Of a DNA stretch of 7,325 bases, positions 1 to 6,879 are shown in pieces (within the stretch, counting starts at the first letter, position 1; each line of letters begins with the position of its first letter). The stretch is from CAYPEL01 sp964409635 (GTDB lineage: Bacteria; Pseudomonadota; Gammaproteobacteria; DSM-19610), in the NCBI GenBank assembly GCA_964409635.1, contig CAYPEL010000138.1, positions 1-7,325 of the forward strand, given 5' to 3'. The translations under genes were made by a program, and so were the position numbers. Below the pieces are notes generated by a model, which was not told the origin of the DNA, searched no databases, and saw nothing but the letters and a program-made list of their open reading frames with translations.

Positions 1-1
1 C

Positions 2-2674
2 GCCGCGGATGTTTCGCACGCCCGGATACGCGAGCAGTTCCGCCAGCTCAGCTCGCAACCGCGGCCTATAAAACAGCCCGCTGAATCCCGGTCACAACAA
101 CAGGAAAACCAGGTCCGGGTACTGCAACTGATTAACGCCTACCGGTTTCGTGGCCACCAGCGTGCCAGGATCGATCCCCTGCAGCTGAAACAGCCGGAAG
201 AACTGCCTGAACTCAGCCTTGCTCATTACGGGCTTGATGAAACAGATCTGGATACGCGATTCGATACCGGTTCACTGTTTGGCCCGGACAGAGCCAGCTT
301 GCGTGACATATTGCAGATACTTGAATCGACTTACAGCGGGAGTATCGGCTCGGAATACATGCACATCACTGAAACCAGCGAAAAACGCTGGATCCAGCAG
401 CGTCTGGAAAGTTGTGCCGGTCAGCCGGAGATAACGTTTAAAGAACAGCTACTCGTGCTTAACCGCCTTACTGCGGCCGAAGAACTGGAGCGGTACCTGC
501 ACAACCGCTACATCGGCCAGAAGCGCTTTTCACTCGAAGGTGCGGACAGCCTGATTCCCTTACTCGATACATTGATCCATCGCAGCGGAAAACGCGGGGT
601 GAAAGAACTCGTCATCGGCATGGCGCACCGGGGCCGCCTGAATGTGCTGGTCAATATCATGGGTAAGACGACAGAGGAACTGTTCCGGGAATTTGAAGGC
701 AAGACGGTCAATGGCGGCAACGGTTCAGGCGATGTGAAATACCACCTTGGGTTTTCATCCGAGTTTCTGATACCCAACGGTTTACTGCACGTTGCGCTGG
801 CGTTTAACCCCTCGCATCTGGAAATCGTTAATCCGGTGGTGGCCGGTTCAGTGCGCGCCCGTCAGGAGCGCCGTGGGGATGACGAAGGTCAGCTAGTCGT
901 ACCGATAGTACTGCACGGAGATGCCGCCTTTGCCGGCCAGGGTGTGGTCATGGAAACGCTAAACCTGTCCAAACTGAACGGTTATGCAACCAATGGCACG
1001 GTACACATCGTGATCAATAACCAGATTGGATTTACCACCAGCGTCGCCGATGAAGCGCGCTCTAGCCTCTACTGCACTGACGTTGCCAAAACTGTGGATG
1101 CACCGATTTTCCACGTCAACGGCAATGACCCTGAAGCCGTCGTGTTCACCGCCAAACTGGCGTTGGACTACCGCATGACCTTTGGCAAAGACGTAGTCAT
1201 TGACCTGGTTTGTTACCGCCGGCACGGTCACAGCGAAGCCGACGAACCGACCGCTACACAACCTCAGATGTATAGTGCGATCAACGCGCTACCCACCACG
1301 CAGGCGTTGTATGCACAGCAACTGGTGGAAAAAGGTTTAATCAGCCCGGATCACACTGAAAAAATTACCGAAGACTATCTAGAAGCTGTGGCTAACGGCA
1401 GTAGCGTGGTGCCGGATCTGGTTGACATGCACGGCGAGCATTACCGCTACGCCATCGACTGGAAGCCTTATCTCAAACAAGCCTGCACGGCCTTTCTGGA
1501 AACCCATGTTGCTGTTGAGCGGCTGCGCGAACTCTGGAAACAACTGGAAAAAAGACCAGCCGGTTTTACTCTCCACCGCAACGTCAGCAAGATAATGGAT
1601 AACCGCCGGAAAATGCTCGCGGGCGCCCTGCCCTTTGACTGGGGCTGTGCAGAAACCCTGGCTTATGCAACTTTGTTAACGGAAGGCTATGCCGTACGTC
1701 TGTCAGGCCAGGATAGCGCCCGCGGCACGTTCTTTCACCGCCACGCCGTCTTGCATAACCAGAGCAATGGCGAGCACTATACACCCTTAAAACATCTGGC
1801 CGAAGATCAGGCTAACTTTGCAGTCATCAATTCACCCTTGTCGGAAGCTGCGGTACTGGCTTTCGAGTACGGTTACGCCACCGCCGACCCAAAAACACTG
1901 GTCATCTGGGAAGCCCAGTTCGGCGATTTCGCCAATAATGCCCAGGTGGTAATCGACCAATTTATCAGCGCAGGCGAACAGAAATGGAACCGCCTGTGCG
2001 GACTGGTGATGTTCCTGCCGCACGGTTACGACGGACAAGGGCCGGAACACTCCTCGGCGCGCCTGGAGCGATACCTGCAGCTTTGCGCCGAACAAAACAT
2101 GCAGGTCTGCCAACCGACCACACCGGCGCAGATGTTTCATCTGTTACGCCGGCAAATGCTGATCCAGTGCCGCAAACCACTGGTTGTCATGACACCCAAG
2201 AGCCTGCTCCGGCACCGGCTTGCCATCAGCGGTCTGGATGCCTTAACCAAAGATAACTTTCACCCCATCATTGCGGAGACCGATGACCTCGATCCAAAAA
2301 AAGTCCAGCGTGTCGTATTATGCAGTGGCAAAGTGTACTACGATTTAATAGAAAAACGGCGTAGCGAGGAGATTGATGATGTCGCGATTATCCGTATCGA
2401 AATGCTCTATCCATTCCCGGAAGCCTTGTTACGCAGAGCCATCAAGGCTTACAGCAACAACAATTTATTTATCTGGTGCCAGGATGAACCGAAAAACCAG
2501 GGCGCCTGGTTCGCCAGTCAGCACCATATGCACGCCGCCTTACCAAAAGACGCCGATTTGCGCTATGCAGGCAGGCCTTTCTCGGCAGCGCCTGCGGTCG
2601 GCTATCCGGCAGTACATGTGGCGCAACAACACAAACTGGTCGATGATGCGCTGGGCATTAAGACTAAAAAATAA
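2..2674 (+). CDS. sucA: 2-oxoglutarate dehydrogenase E1 component (5' partial)
   Basis: Thiamine-diphosphate-dependent E1 of the cytoplasmic 2-oxoglutarate dehydrogenase complex: it decarboxylates 2-oxoglutarate and succinylates the lipoyl group of SucB. The frame is open from base 2 and gives 890 residues to the TAA. The family is about 930 residues, so roughly 45 N-terminal residues and the start codon lie upstream. The TTG at 299 is an internal leucine, because the codons before it encode conserved SucA sequence (VLQLINAYRFRGHQ, about residues 41-54). Visible motifs, numbered from base 2: GMAHRGRLN at 206-214, the ThDP/Mg site HGDAA at 305-309 with the paired Asn at 339-340, and YRRHGHSEADEP at 405-416. 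The C-terminal half contains RGTFFHRHAV, WEAQFGDFANNAQ and GQGPEHSSARLERYLQL, all typical of SucA rather than pyruvate dehydrogenase E1. No frameshift or missing catalytic residue was seen. sucB begins 14 bases after the stop. Confidence 0.97.
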   Translation, partial: AADVSHARIREQFRQLSSQPRPIKQPAESRSQQQENQVRVLQLINAYRFRGHQRARIDPLQLKQPEELPELSLAHYGLDETDLDTRFDTGSLFGPDRASLRDILQILESTYSGSIGSEYMHITETSEKRWIQQRLESCAGQPEITFKEQLLVLNRLTAAEELERYLHNRYIGQKRFSLEGADSLIPLLDTLIHRSGKRGVKELVIGMAHRGRLNVLVNIMGKTTEELFREFEGKTVNGGNGSGDVKYHLGFSSEFLIPNGLLHVALAFNPSHLEIVNPVVAGSVRARQERRGDDEGQLVVPIVLHGDAAFAGQGVVMETLNLSKLNGYATNGTVHIVINNQIGFTTSVADEARSSLYCTDVAKTVDAPIFHVNGNDPEAVVFTAKLALDYRMTFGKDVVIDLVCYRRHGHSEADEPTATQPQMYSAINALPTTQALYAQQLVEKGLISPDHTEKITEDYLEAVANGSSVVPDLVDMHGEHYRYAIDWKPYLKQACTAFLETHVAVERLRELWKQLEKRPAGFTLHRNVSKIMDNRRKMLAGALPFDWGCAETLAYATLLTEGYAVRLSGQDSARGTFFHRHAVLHNQSNGEHYTPLKHLAEDQANFAVINSPLSEAAVLAFEYGYATADPKTLVIWEAQFGDFANNAQVVIDQFISAGEQKWNRLCGLVMFLPHGYDGQGPEHSSARLERYLQLCAEQNMQVCQPTTPAQMFHLLRRQMLIQCRKPLVVMTPKSLLRHRLAISGLDALTKDNFHPIIAETDDLDPKKVQRVVLCSGKVYYDLIEKRRSEEIDDVAIIRIEMLYPFPEALLRRAIKAYSNNNLFIWCQDEPKNQGAWFASQHHMHAALPKDADLRYAGRPFSAAPAVGYPAVHVAQQHKLVDDALGIKTKK

Positions 2675-2688
2675 CCAACCAGAACTGA

Positions 2689-3924
2689 ATGCTTATGAAA
2701 AAATCACAGACTATTGATATCAGGGTACCCACTTTCCCGGAATCGGTTACTGAAGGCACACTCGTCAGGTGGAATAAAAAACCCGGCGAGGTGATCAAAC
2801 GCAATGAATCCCTGGTGGATATTGAAACCGACAAGGTCGTGTTTGAAGTACCGGCGCCGGTTGACGGCATATTGCAATCCATCGCCGAAGATGAAGATAG
2901 CGTGGTTAAATCCGGGCAGCTTATCGGTAAGCTGCAGGCAACCGAACGGATCGCCGGTGACAAACTTGCAGAGCCTGTTAAAGAAACTTCCATGGCCCAT
3001 GCTGAACAAAACAGCCGCATAATTACCCCTGCAGCGCATAAACTGATAGATGAGAACCAACTCGATGTCAATAAACTTTCAGCCACTGGGCCTGGCAACC
3101 GATTGTTGAAAGAAGATGTGTTGCGCTTTCTGGCTGCAGCACCGGACGCGGAACAAGCAACCTCTTCCGCGCCACAACCCCCCGTTTTGCAACCTGAAGC
3201 GGTTAATGACGCGGCCGCTGTTGCGCGACCTGAACGGCGGGTTCCCATGTCGCGCTTACGCGCACGCATCGCCGAACGCTTGGTCGAAGCTCAGCGCAAC
3301 GCCGCCATCCTCAGCACCTTTAATGAAATCAATATGCAGCCGGTTATGACGCTGCGTAAAAAACATGGCCAGTCATTCCTTGACAAGTACGGCACCAAGC
3401 TGGGCTTCATGTCGTTTTTTGTGAAAGCCGTTGTCGAAGGCTTGAAACAGTTTCCGGAAATCAACGCCTCGATTGATGGCAACGACATTGTCTATCACGG
3501 CTATTTTGATATCGGCATTGCGGTATCGTCACCACGCGGTCTGGTAGTGCCCATCTTGCGTGACGCAGACCTGTTGAGCATGGCAACTATCGAAACCCAA
3601 ATTGCCCACTATGGACAAAAAGCGACCGCCGGCACGCTCAGTATGGATGATATTCAGGGCGGAACCTTTACCCTAACCAATGGCGGCGTATTCGGCTCGA
3701 TGCTATCAACTCCGATTCTGAATCCACCGCAGAGCGGGATTCTTGGTATGCACAAGATTCAGAACCGGCCAATGGCTGAAGAGGGTGCTGTAGTAATACG
3801 GCCGATGATGTATGTGGCGTTATCCTACGATCATCGCTTGATTGATGGCCGGGATGCGGTGCGTTTTCTAGTGACGGTAAAGGACGCGCTGGAAGATCCG
3901 GCGCGGATGTTGTTGCAGATTTGA
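2689..3924 (+). CDS. sucB: dihydrolipoyl succinyltransferase, E2 of 2-oxoglutarate dehydrogenase
   Basis: E2 core of the 2-oxoglutarate dehydrogenase complex. It takes the succinyl group from SucA on a swinging lipoyl arm and transfers it to CoA. The product is 411 residues, close to the roughly 405 usual for the family. Domain order is standard: lipoyl domain at about 9-83, with the lipoylated Lys49 in DIETDK; a charged linker; a peripheral-subunit-binding domain at about 110-148 (IITPAAHKLI to LLKEDVLRFL); an Ala/Pro-rich linker at 149-180; and the catalytic acyltransferase domain from about 183. The active-site signature SYDHRLIDGRDA places His382 and Asp386. The ATG at 2689 was used, but an in-frame ATG at 2695 is equally possible, since neither has a clear Shine-Dalgarno sequence and the extra residues (Met-Leu) are not informative. 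The 14-base gap after sucA suggests cotranscription and perhaps translational coupling. Confidence 0.97.
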   Translation: MLMKKSQTIDIRVPTFPESVTEGTLVRWNKKPGEVIKRNESLVDIETDKVVFEVPAPVDGILQSIAEDEDSVVKSGQLIGKLQATERIAGDKLAEPVKETSMAHAEQNSRIITPAAHKLIDENQLDVNKLSATGPGNRLLKEDVLRFLAAAPDAEQATSSAPQPPVLQPEAVNDAAAVARPERRVPMSRLRARIAERLVEAQRNAAILSTFNEINMQPVMTLRKKHGQSFLDKYGTKLGFMSFFVKAVVEGLKQFPEINASIDGNDIVYHGYFDIGIAVSSPRGLVVPILRDADLLSMATIETQIAHYGQKATAGTLSMDDIQGGTFTLTNGGVFGSMLSTPILNPPQSGILGMHKIQNRPMAEEGAVVIRPMMYVALSYDHRLIDGRDAVRFLVTVKDALEDPARMLLQI

Positions 3925-3987
3925 TTGTGCTGTGAATGTAATAAGGTTACAAACGCATAAGGACTCACTTCAAAGCAAAATAATCCA

Positions 3988-4007
3988 AGGGTGGGCGAAA
4001 CCCACCA
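3988..4007. repeat. GC-rich hairpin in the sucB-lpdA gap
   Basis: GGTGGG (3990-3995) and CCCACC (4001-4006) form a perfect 6-bp stem closed by a CGAAA loop. No T-run follows on the + strand, so it does not look like an intrinsic terminator. It sits in a 128-base non-coding gap. A diverged copy (17 of 20 bases identical) lies at 6774-6793, also between genes. This suggests a dispersed palindromic intergenic repeat of the REP type. That interpretation is inference from two copies; the stem itself is seen directly. Confidence 0.5.
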
Positions 4008-4036
4008 GATGCCGCAGCAAATAATGGGTGTTGATT

Positions 4037-4042
4037 AGAGAG
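4037..4042 (+). promoter_or_regulatory. probable weak ribosome binding site of lpdA
   Basis: The purine run AGAGAG ends 10 bases before the ATG at 4053 and is the only Shine-Dalgarno-like stretch near that start. It overlaps the 8-base palindrome AGAGCTCT (4039-4046). The match to AGGAGG is partial, so this is a tentative call. Confidence 0.35.
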
Positions 4043-4052
4043 CTCTTAACGT

Positions 4053-5489
4053 ATGGCTGATAAGTACGATGTTATTGTCATCGGTGCCGGACCCGCGGGT
4101 TATGTAGCGGCGATTCGCTGCGCGCAACTGGGGTTTAATACGGCCTGTGTCGACAACTGGCTGGACGCTGCCGGTAAACCGCAGGCTGGCGGCACCTGTC
4201 TTAACGCGGGCTGCATCCCCTCCAAAGCTTTACTTGAATCTTCCGGGCTGTTTGCAAAAGCCCAGCAGGATTTTTCCAGTCACGGGATTAACCTTTCCGG
4301 TGTCAAACTCGACCTGGCGGCGATGATGGCGCGCAAGTCAAAAATCGTTGCCGAATTGAACAGTGGCATTGCAGGTTTATTAAAAGCCAATGGGGTGAGT
4401 TGGATTACGGGCACCGGCAAGCTACTCAATCAAACCTGTGTAGAGGTTCAGGAAAAGAGCCGAACCCGGCAGCTGGACACCCAGCATATTATTCTTGCCA
4501 CCGGCTCCATCCCGTCGACTCTACAAAATGCGCCCTTGACCGGCGAGCTAATTGTTGACTCAACAGGTGCCTTATCCTTTAGTGAGGTACCCAAACGGCT
4601 GGGCGTGATCGGTGCCGGTGTAATCGGCCTGGAACTTGGCAGCGTCTGGCAACGCCTGGGTTCAGAAGTTGTGATCCTGGAAGCGCAGGACAGTTTCCTG
4701 ACGATGGCCGACCAACAAATTGCCACCGCTGCCCTTAAACAATTTCGCACACAAGGCCTGGATATCAGACTCGGTGCCTGTGTTAATAGCACCCAGGTTG
4801 AAAATAATTTCGTTTGTCTCGAATATGAAGACAGCCAGGGAACACACCAGGAACAGGTCGACAAACTGATTGTCGCGGTCGGACGGCGGCCTAACAGCAA
4901 CGGATTGTTTGATGACGCCAGTGGACTTTTACTCGACGAATGGGGTTTTGTCCACGTCGATGAACATTGTGTTACAAATCTGCCGGGCGTTTATGCCATT
5001 GGCGACCTGGTGCGTGGCCCGATGCTGGCGCACAAAGGCGCGGAAGAAGGCATCATGGCCGCCGAGCAAATTGCCGGTCAGGCTTCGCGTGTTAACTACG
5101 ACAGCATTCCGTCCGTAATTTATACCTTGCCGGAAGTGGCCTGGGCCGGCGCTACCGAAGAAACACTTAAAACCCAGGGGACTGCCTATCGTAGTGGCAC
5201 CTTTCCTTTTGCCGCTAGTGGCCGCGCCAAAGCGATGGGCGAAACTGCCGGTATGGTCAAACTACTTGCCGCTGCTGATTCCGACCGGGTACTGGGTATC
5301 CACATGCTAGGGCCGCATTGTTCAGAATTAATTACACAGGCAGTCATCGCCATGGATTTGGGCGCTAGCAGTGAAGATATCGCCATGACCATGTTTGCCC
5401 ACCCAACGTTGTCAGAAGCCTTTCACGAGGCGGCACTTGCCGTTGATTCGCGCGCCATACACATAGCACCTCGTAAAATGCGCAAATAA
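4053..5489 (+). CDS. lpdA: dihydrolipoyl dehydrogenase (lipoamide dehydrogenase, E3)
   Basis: FAD-containing E3 that reoxidises dihydrolipoyl groups with NAD+. It probably serves the 2-oxoglutarate dehydrogenase encoded upstream and possibly other lipoyl complexes. The product is 478 residues, normal for the family. The FAD-binding motif GAGPAG is at 11-16. The redox-active disulfide is Cys49-Cys54 in GGTCLNAGCIPSKALL. The NAD-binding Rossmann motif GAGVIGLE is at 187-194, and the second FAD contact, YAIGDL, is at 314-319. The C-terminal dimerisation domain carries the catalytic His450-Glu455 pair in HPTLSEAFHEAAL. The start at 4053 gives the usual short lead (MADKYDVIVIG) before the first glycine motif. 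Unlike E. coli, where lpd belongs to the pyruvate dehydrogenase operon, here it lies between sucB and sucC, an order known from other gammaproteobacteria such as Pseudomonas. The 128-base gap upstream leaves room for separate control. Confidence 0.97.
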   Translation: MADKYDVIVIGAGPAGYVAAIRCAQLGFNTACVDNWLDAAGKPQAGGTCLNAGCIPSKALLESSGLFAKAQQDFSSHGINLSGVKLDLAAMMARKSKIVAELNSGIAGLLKANGVSWITGTGKLLNQTCVEVQEKSRTRQLDTQHIILATGSIPSTLQNAPLTGELIVDSTGALSFSEVPKRLGVIGAGVIGLELGSVWQRLGSEVVILEAQDSFLTMADQQIATAALKQFRTQGLDIRLGACVNSTQVENNFVCLEYEDSQGTHQEQVDKLIVAVGRRPNSNGLFDDASGLLLDEWGFVHVDEHCVTNLPGVYAIGDLVRGPMLAHKGAEEGIMAAEQIAGQASRVNYDSIPSVIYTLPEVAWAGATEETLKTQGTAYRSGTFPFAASGRAKAMGETAGMVKLLAAADSDRVLGIHMLGPHCSELITQAVIAMDLGASSEDIAMTMFAHPTLSEAFHEAALAVDSRAIHIAPRKMRK

Positions 5490-5504
5490 ACCATTTACCC
5501 TGAA

Positions 5505-5576
5505 TTGGGCGGCGCTACTTGACTCGCAACGGCATCCCAAGCAAGCTCTTGTCTTCAGCCACAAGCGCCCGCCCAA
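5505..5576 (+). promoter_or_regulatory. long inverted repeat in the sucC leader
   Basis: TTGGGCGGCGCT (5505-5516) is complementary to AGCGCCCGCCCAA (5564-5576): 12 base pairs with one bulged C, separated by 47 bases. The 3' arm ends 3 bases before the sucC ATG and fills the place where a Shine-Dalgarno sequence would be expected; none is visible. A smaller alternative pairing, CTTGT (5548-5552) with ACAAG (5561-5565), would compete for the edge of the 3' arm. No T-run follows, so a terminator is unlikely. The complementarity is seen directly. A role in controlling sucC translation or processing the lpdA-sucC message is inference. Confidence 0.5.
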
Positions 5577-5579
5577 ACC

Positions 5580-6737
5580 ATGAATCTTCACGAATACCAG
5601 TCTAAAGAGCTCTTCGCAAATTATGGCATACCAGTTCCCGAACACCGGGTGGCAACGAGTGCGGGTGACAGCATTGCGATACTGAATGAACTGGGTGGTG
5701 AACGCTGGGTCATCAAAGCGCAGGTGCACGCTGGAGGCCGCGGCAAGGCCGGTGGTGTCAAGATTGTTGATTCAAAAGAAGCAGCAGCTGATGCAGTAAA
5801 AACCCTGCTTGGCAGCCAGCTTGTTACCAATCAAACCGATGCAAAGGGTCAGCCCGTACACAAAGTACTGATCGAAACACCTTGTGACATAGCGCGTGAA
5901 CTCTATGTCGGCGCGGTCATTGACCGGGCGCAGAACCGGGTAGTTATCATGGCATCAACCGAAGGCGGCGTTGAAATTGAAAAAGTCGCCGCACAATCAC
6001 CCGAGAAAATTTTACAGGTGGCAATTGAACCGGTCGCCGGGTTACAGGCTTACCAATGCCGGCAACTGGCGTTTGGCCTCGGTCTTGAAGGCGATCAAAT
6101 CAAACAATTTTCACGGCTGTTAATGGGGCTGTCTCGGCTTATTCACGAGAAAGACTTAAGCCTGGTGGAAATCAACCCGCTGGTGGTAACGGCAACGGGT
6201 GACCTGCTGTGCCTGGACGCCAAAATTAACCTGGATGATAACGCCCTCTACCGGCACAGTGATTTGCAGGCGCTGCGCGATATCAGCCAGGAAGACGAAC
6301 GCGAGGTACGCGCCCGTGAATGGGATCTGAATTATATTTCGCTGGACGGTGAGATCGGCTGCATGGTCAACGGCGCGGGACTCGCCATGGCGACTATGGA
6401 TTTGATCAAACTGCATGGAGGCAATCCGGCTAATTTTCTTGATGTGGGTGGCTCGGCTACCCGGGAACGCGTTACCGAAGCGTTAAAAATTATATTGTCA
6501 GATGACAATGTTAAAGCCGTCCTGGTGAATATCTTTGGTGGCATAGTCCGTTGTGACATGATCGCCGAAGGTATCGTTGGCGCTGTAAAAGACGCGCATA
6601 TTACGGTGCCATTAGTGGTACGGCTGGAAGGCAACAACGCCCAGCGTGGCACGGAAATTCTAAATGAGTGCGGGCTGGAAATTATTGCAGCGACTGATCT
6701 GGATACCGCTGCGGAAAAAGTAGTCGCTGCGGTTTAG
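5580..6737 (+). CDS. sucC: succinyl-CoA synthetase beta subunit (ADP-forming)
   Basis: Nucleotide-binding ATP-grasp subunit of succinyl-CoA synthetase, which with SucD interconverts succinyl-CoA, phosphate and NDP with succinate, CoA and NTP. The product is 385 residues against 388 in E. coli. The start is fixed by the conserved N-terminus MNLHEYQSKELF. The ATP-grasp region has Lys46 followed by QVHAGGRGKAGGVK (48-61). Mg-nucleotide ligands Asn199 (in EINP) and Asp213 (in LDAK) match the E. coli positions, as does Asn264 in MVNGAGLAM. The C-terminal ligase domain has NIFGGIVRCDMIAEG (317-331). The protein ends naturally in TAAEKVVAAV, so it is not truncated. No Shine-Dalgarno sequence precedes the ATG. 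Odd context: sucD, encoding the CoA-binding subunit with the phosphorylated histidine, does not follow. A non-coding gap and a - strand gene lie there instead, so the partner must be encoded elsewhere. Confidence 0.97.
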   Translation: MNLHEYQSKELFANYGIPVPEHRVATSAGDSIAILNELGGERWVIKAQVHAGGRGKAGGVKIVDSKEAAADAVKTLLGSQLVTNQTDAKGQPVHKVLIETPCDIARELYVGAVIDRAQNRVVIMASTEGGVEIEKVAAQSPEKILQVAIEPVAGLQAYQCRQLAFGLGLEGDQIKQFSRLLMGLSRLIHEKDLSLVEINPLVVTATGDLLCLDAKINLDDNALYRHSDLQALRDISQEDEREVRAREWDLNYISLDGEIGCMVNGAGLAMATMDLIKLHGGNPANFLDVGGSATRERVTEALKIILSDDNVKAVLVNIFGGIVRCDMIAEGIVGAVKDAHITVPLVVRLEGNNAQRGTEILNECGLEIIAATDLDTAAEKVVAAV

Positions 6738-6773
6738 ATACATCATCCTCAACTATAAGCCCCCCTCGCCCGG

Positions 6774-6793
6774 AGAGTGGGTGAAAGCCACCA
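6774..6793. repeat. degenerate copy of the 3988-4007 hairpin repeat
   Basis: This stretch matches 3988-4007 at 17 of 20 bases (AGxGTGGGxGAAAxCCACCA). Two of the three differences break stem pairs, leaving GTGG/CCAC. An alternative hairpin pairs GTGAA (6781-6785) with TTCAC (6794-6798), and outer CCGG blocks (6770-6773 and 6808-6811) could close a larger fold. It lies in the convergent gap after sucC. Two short copies in one window could be a dispersed intergenic repeat or chance. Confidence 0.35.
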
Positions 6794-6816
6794 TTCACGG
6801 CGGACATCCGGCAAGA

Positions 6817-6858
6817 CTTTTACTGCACCCTCCTGAAGGGAGGAAAAGATATTTTTTT
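6817..6858 (+). terminator. possible terminator after sucC
   Basis: CCTCC (6829-6833) pairs with GGAGG (6839-6843) around a 5-base loop. The stem can be extended by CTTTT (6817-6821) with AAAAG (6844-6848) across a 7-base bulge on the 5' side. Seven T residues follow at 6852-6858. The position, about 80-120 bases after the sucC stop and just before a convergent gene, suits an operon terminator. The stem is weak and the T-run does not directly abut the GC stem, so confidence is moderate. On the opposite strand the same stem has no adjacent T-run. Confidence 0.4.
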
Positions 6859-6879
6859 ATTGAGAAAGTTAATCCAAAC

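Noticed and set aside
299..301. TTG as the start of sucA
   Set aside because: The same frame is open back to base 2 and encodes conserved SucA sequence (VLQLINAYRFRGHQ) before this codon, so it is an internal leucine and the gene is cut by the window edge.
1965..2256. Overlapping open frames on both strands inside sucA (90 and 71 codons)
   Set aside because: Both lie under a strongly conserved SucA segment, are Arg/Pro/Ala-rich and resemble no family; they are shadows of GC-rich codons.
2664..3269. 201-codon open frame on the - strand across sucB
   Set aside because: It lies opposite the well-conserved sucB coding frame, has a Ser/Ala-rich composition with no recognisable motif, and is best explained as a shadow.
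3921..3984. Sigma-70-like promoter before lpdA (TTGATT, TTGTGC or TTACAA with AATAAT)
   Set aside because: AATAAT at 3979-3984 is close to a -10 box, but no -35-like hexamer lies 16-18 bases upstream, and the other candidates have wrong spacing.
5519..5547. TTGACT at 5519-5524 as a -35 box for sucC
   Set aside because: The sequence 17 bases downstream (CAAGCT) does not resemble a -10 box.
6738..6775. Possible decayed start of sucD after sucC (codons reading I-I-L-N-Y-K)
   Set aside because: The similarity to the SucD start (S-I-L-I-N-K) covers only a few residues, there is no ATG, and nothing further downstream resembles SucD.
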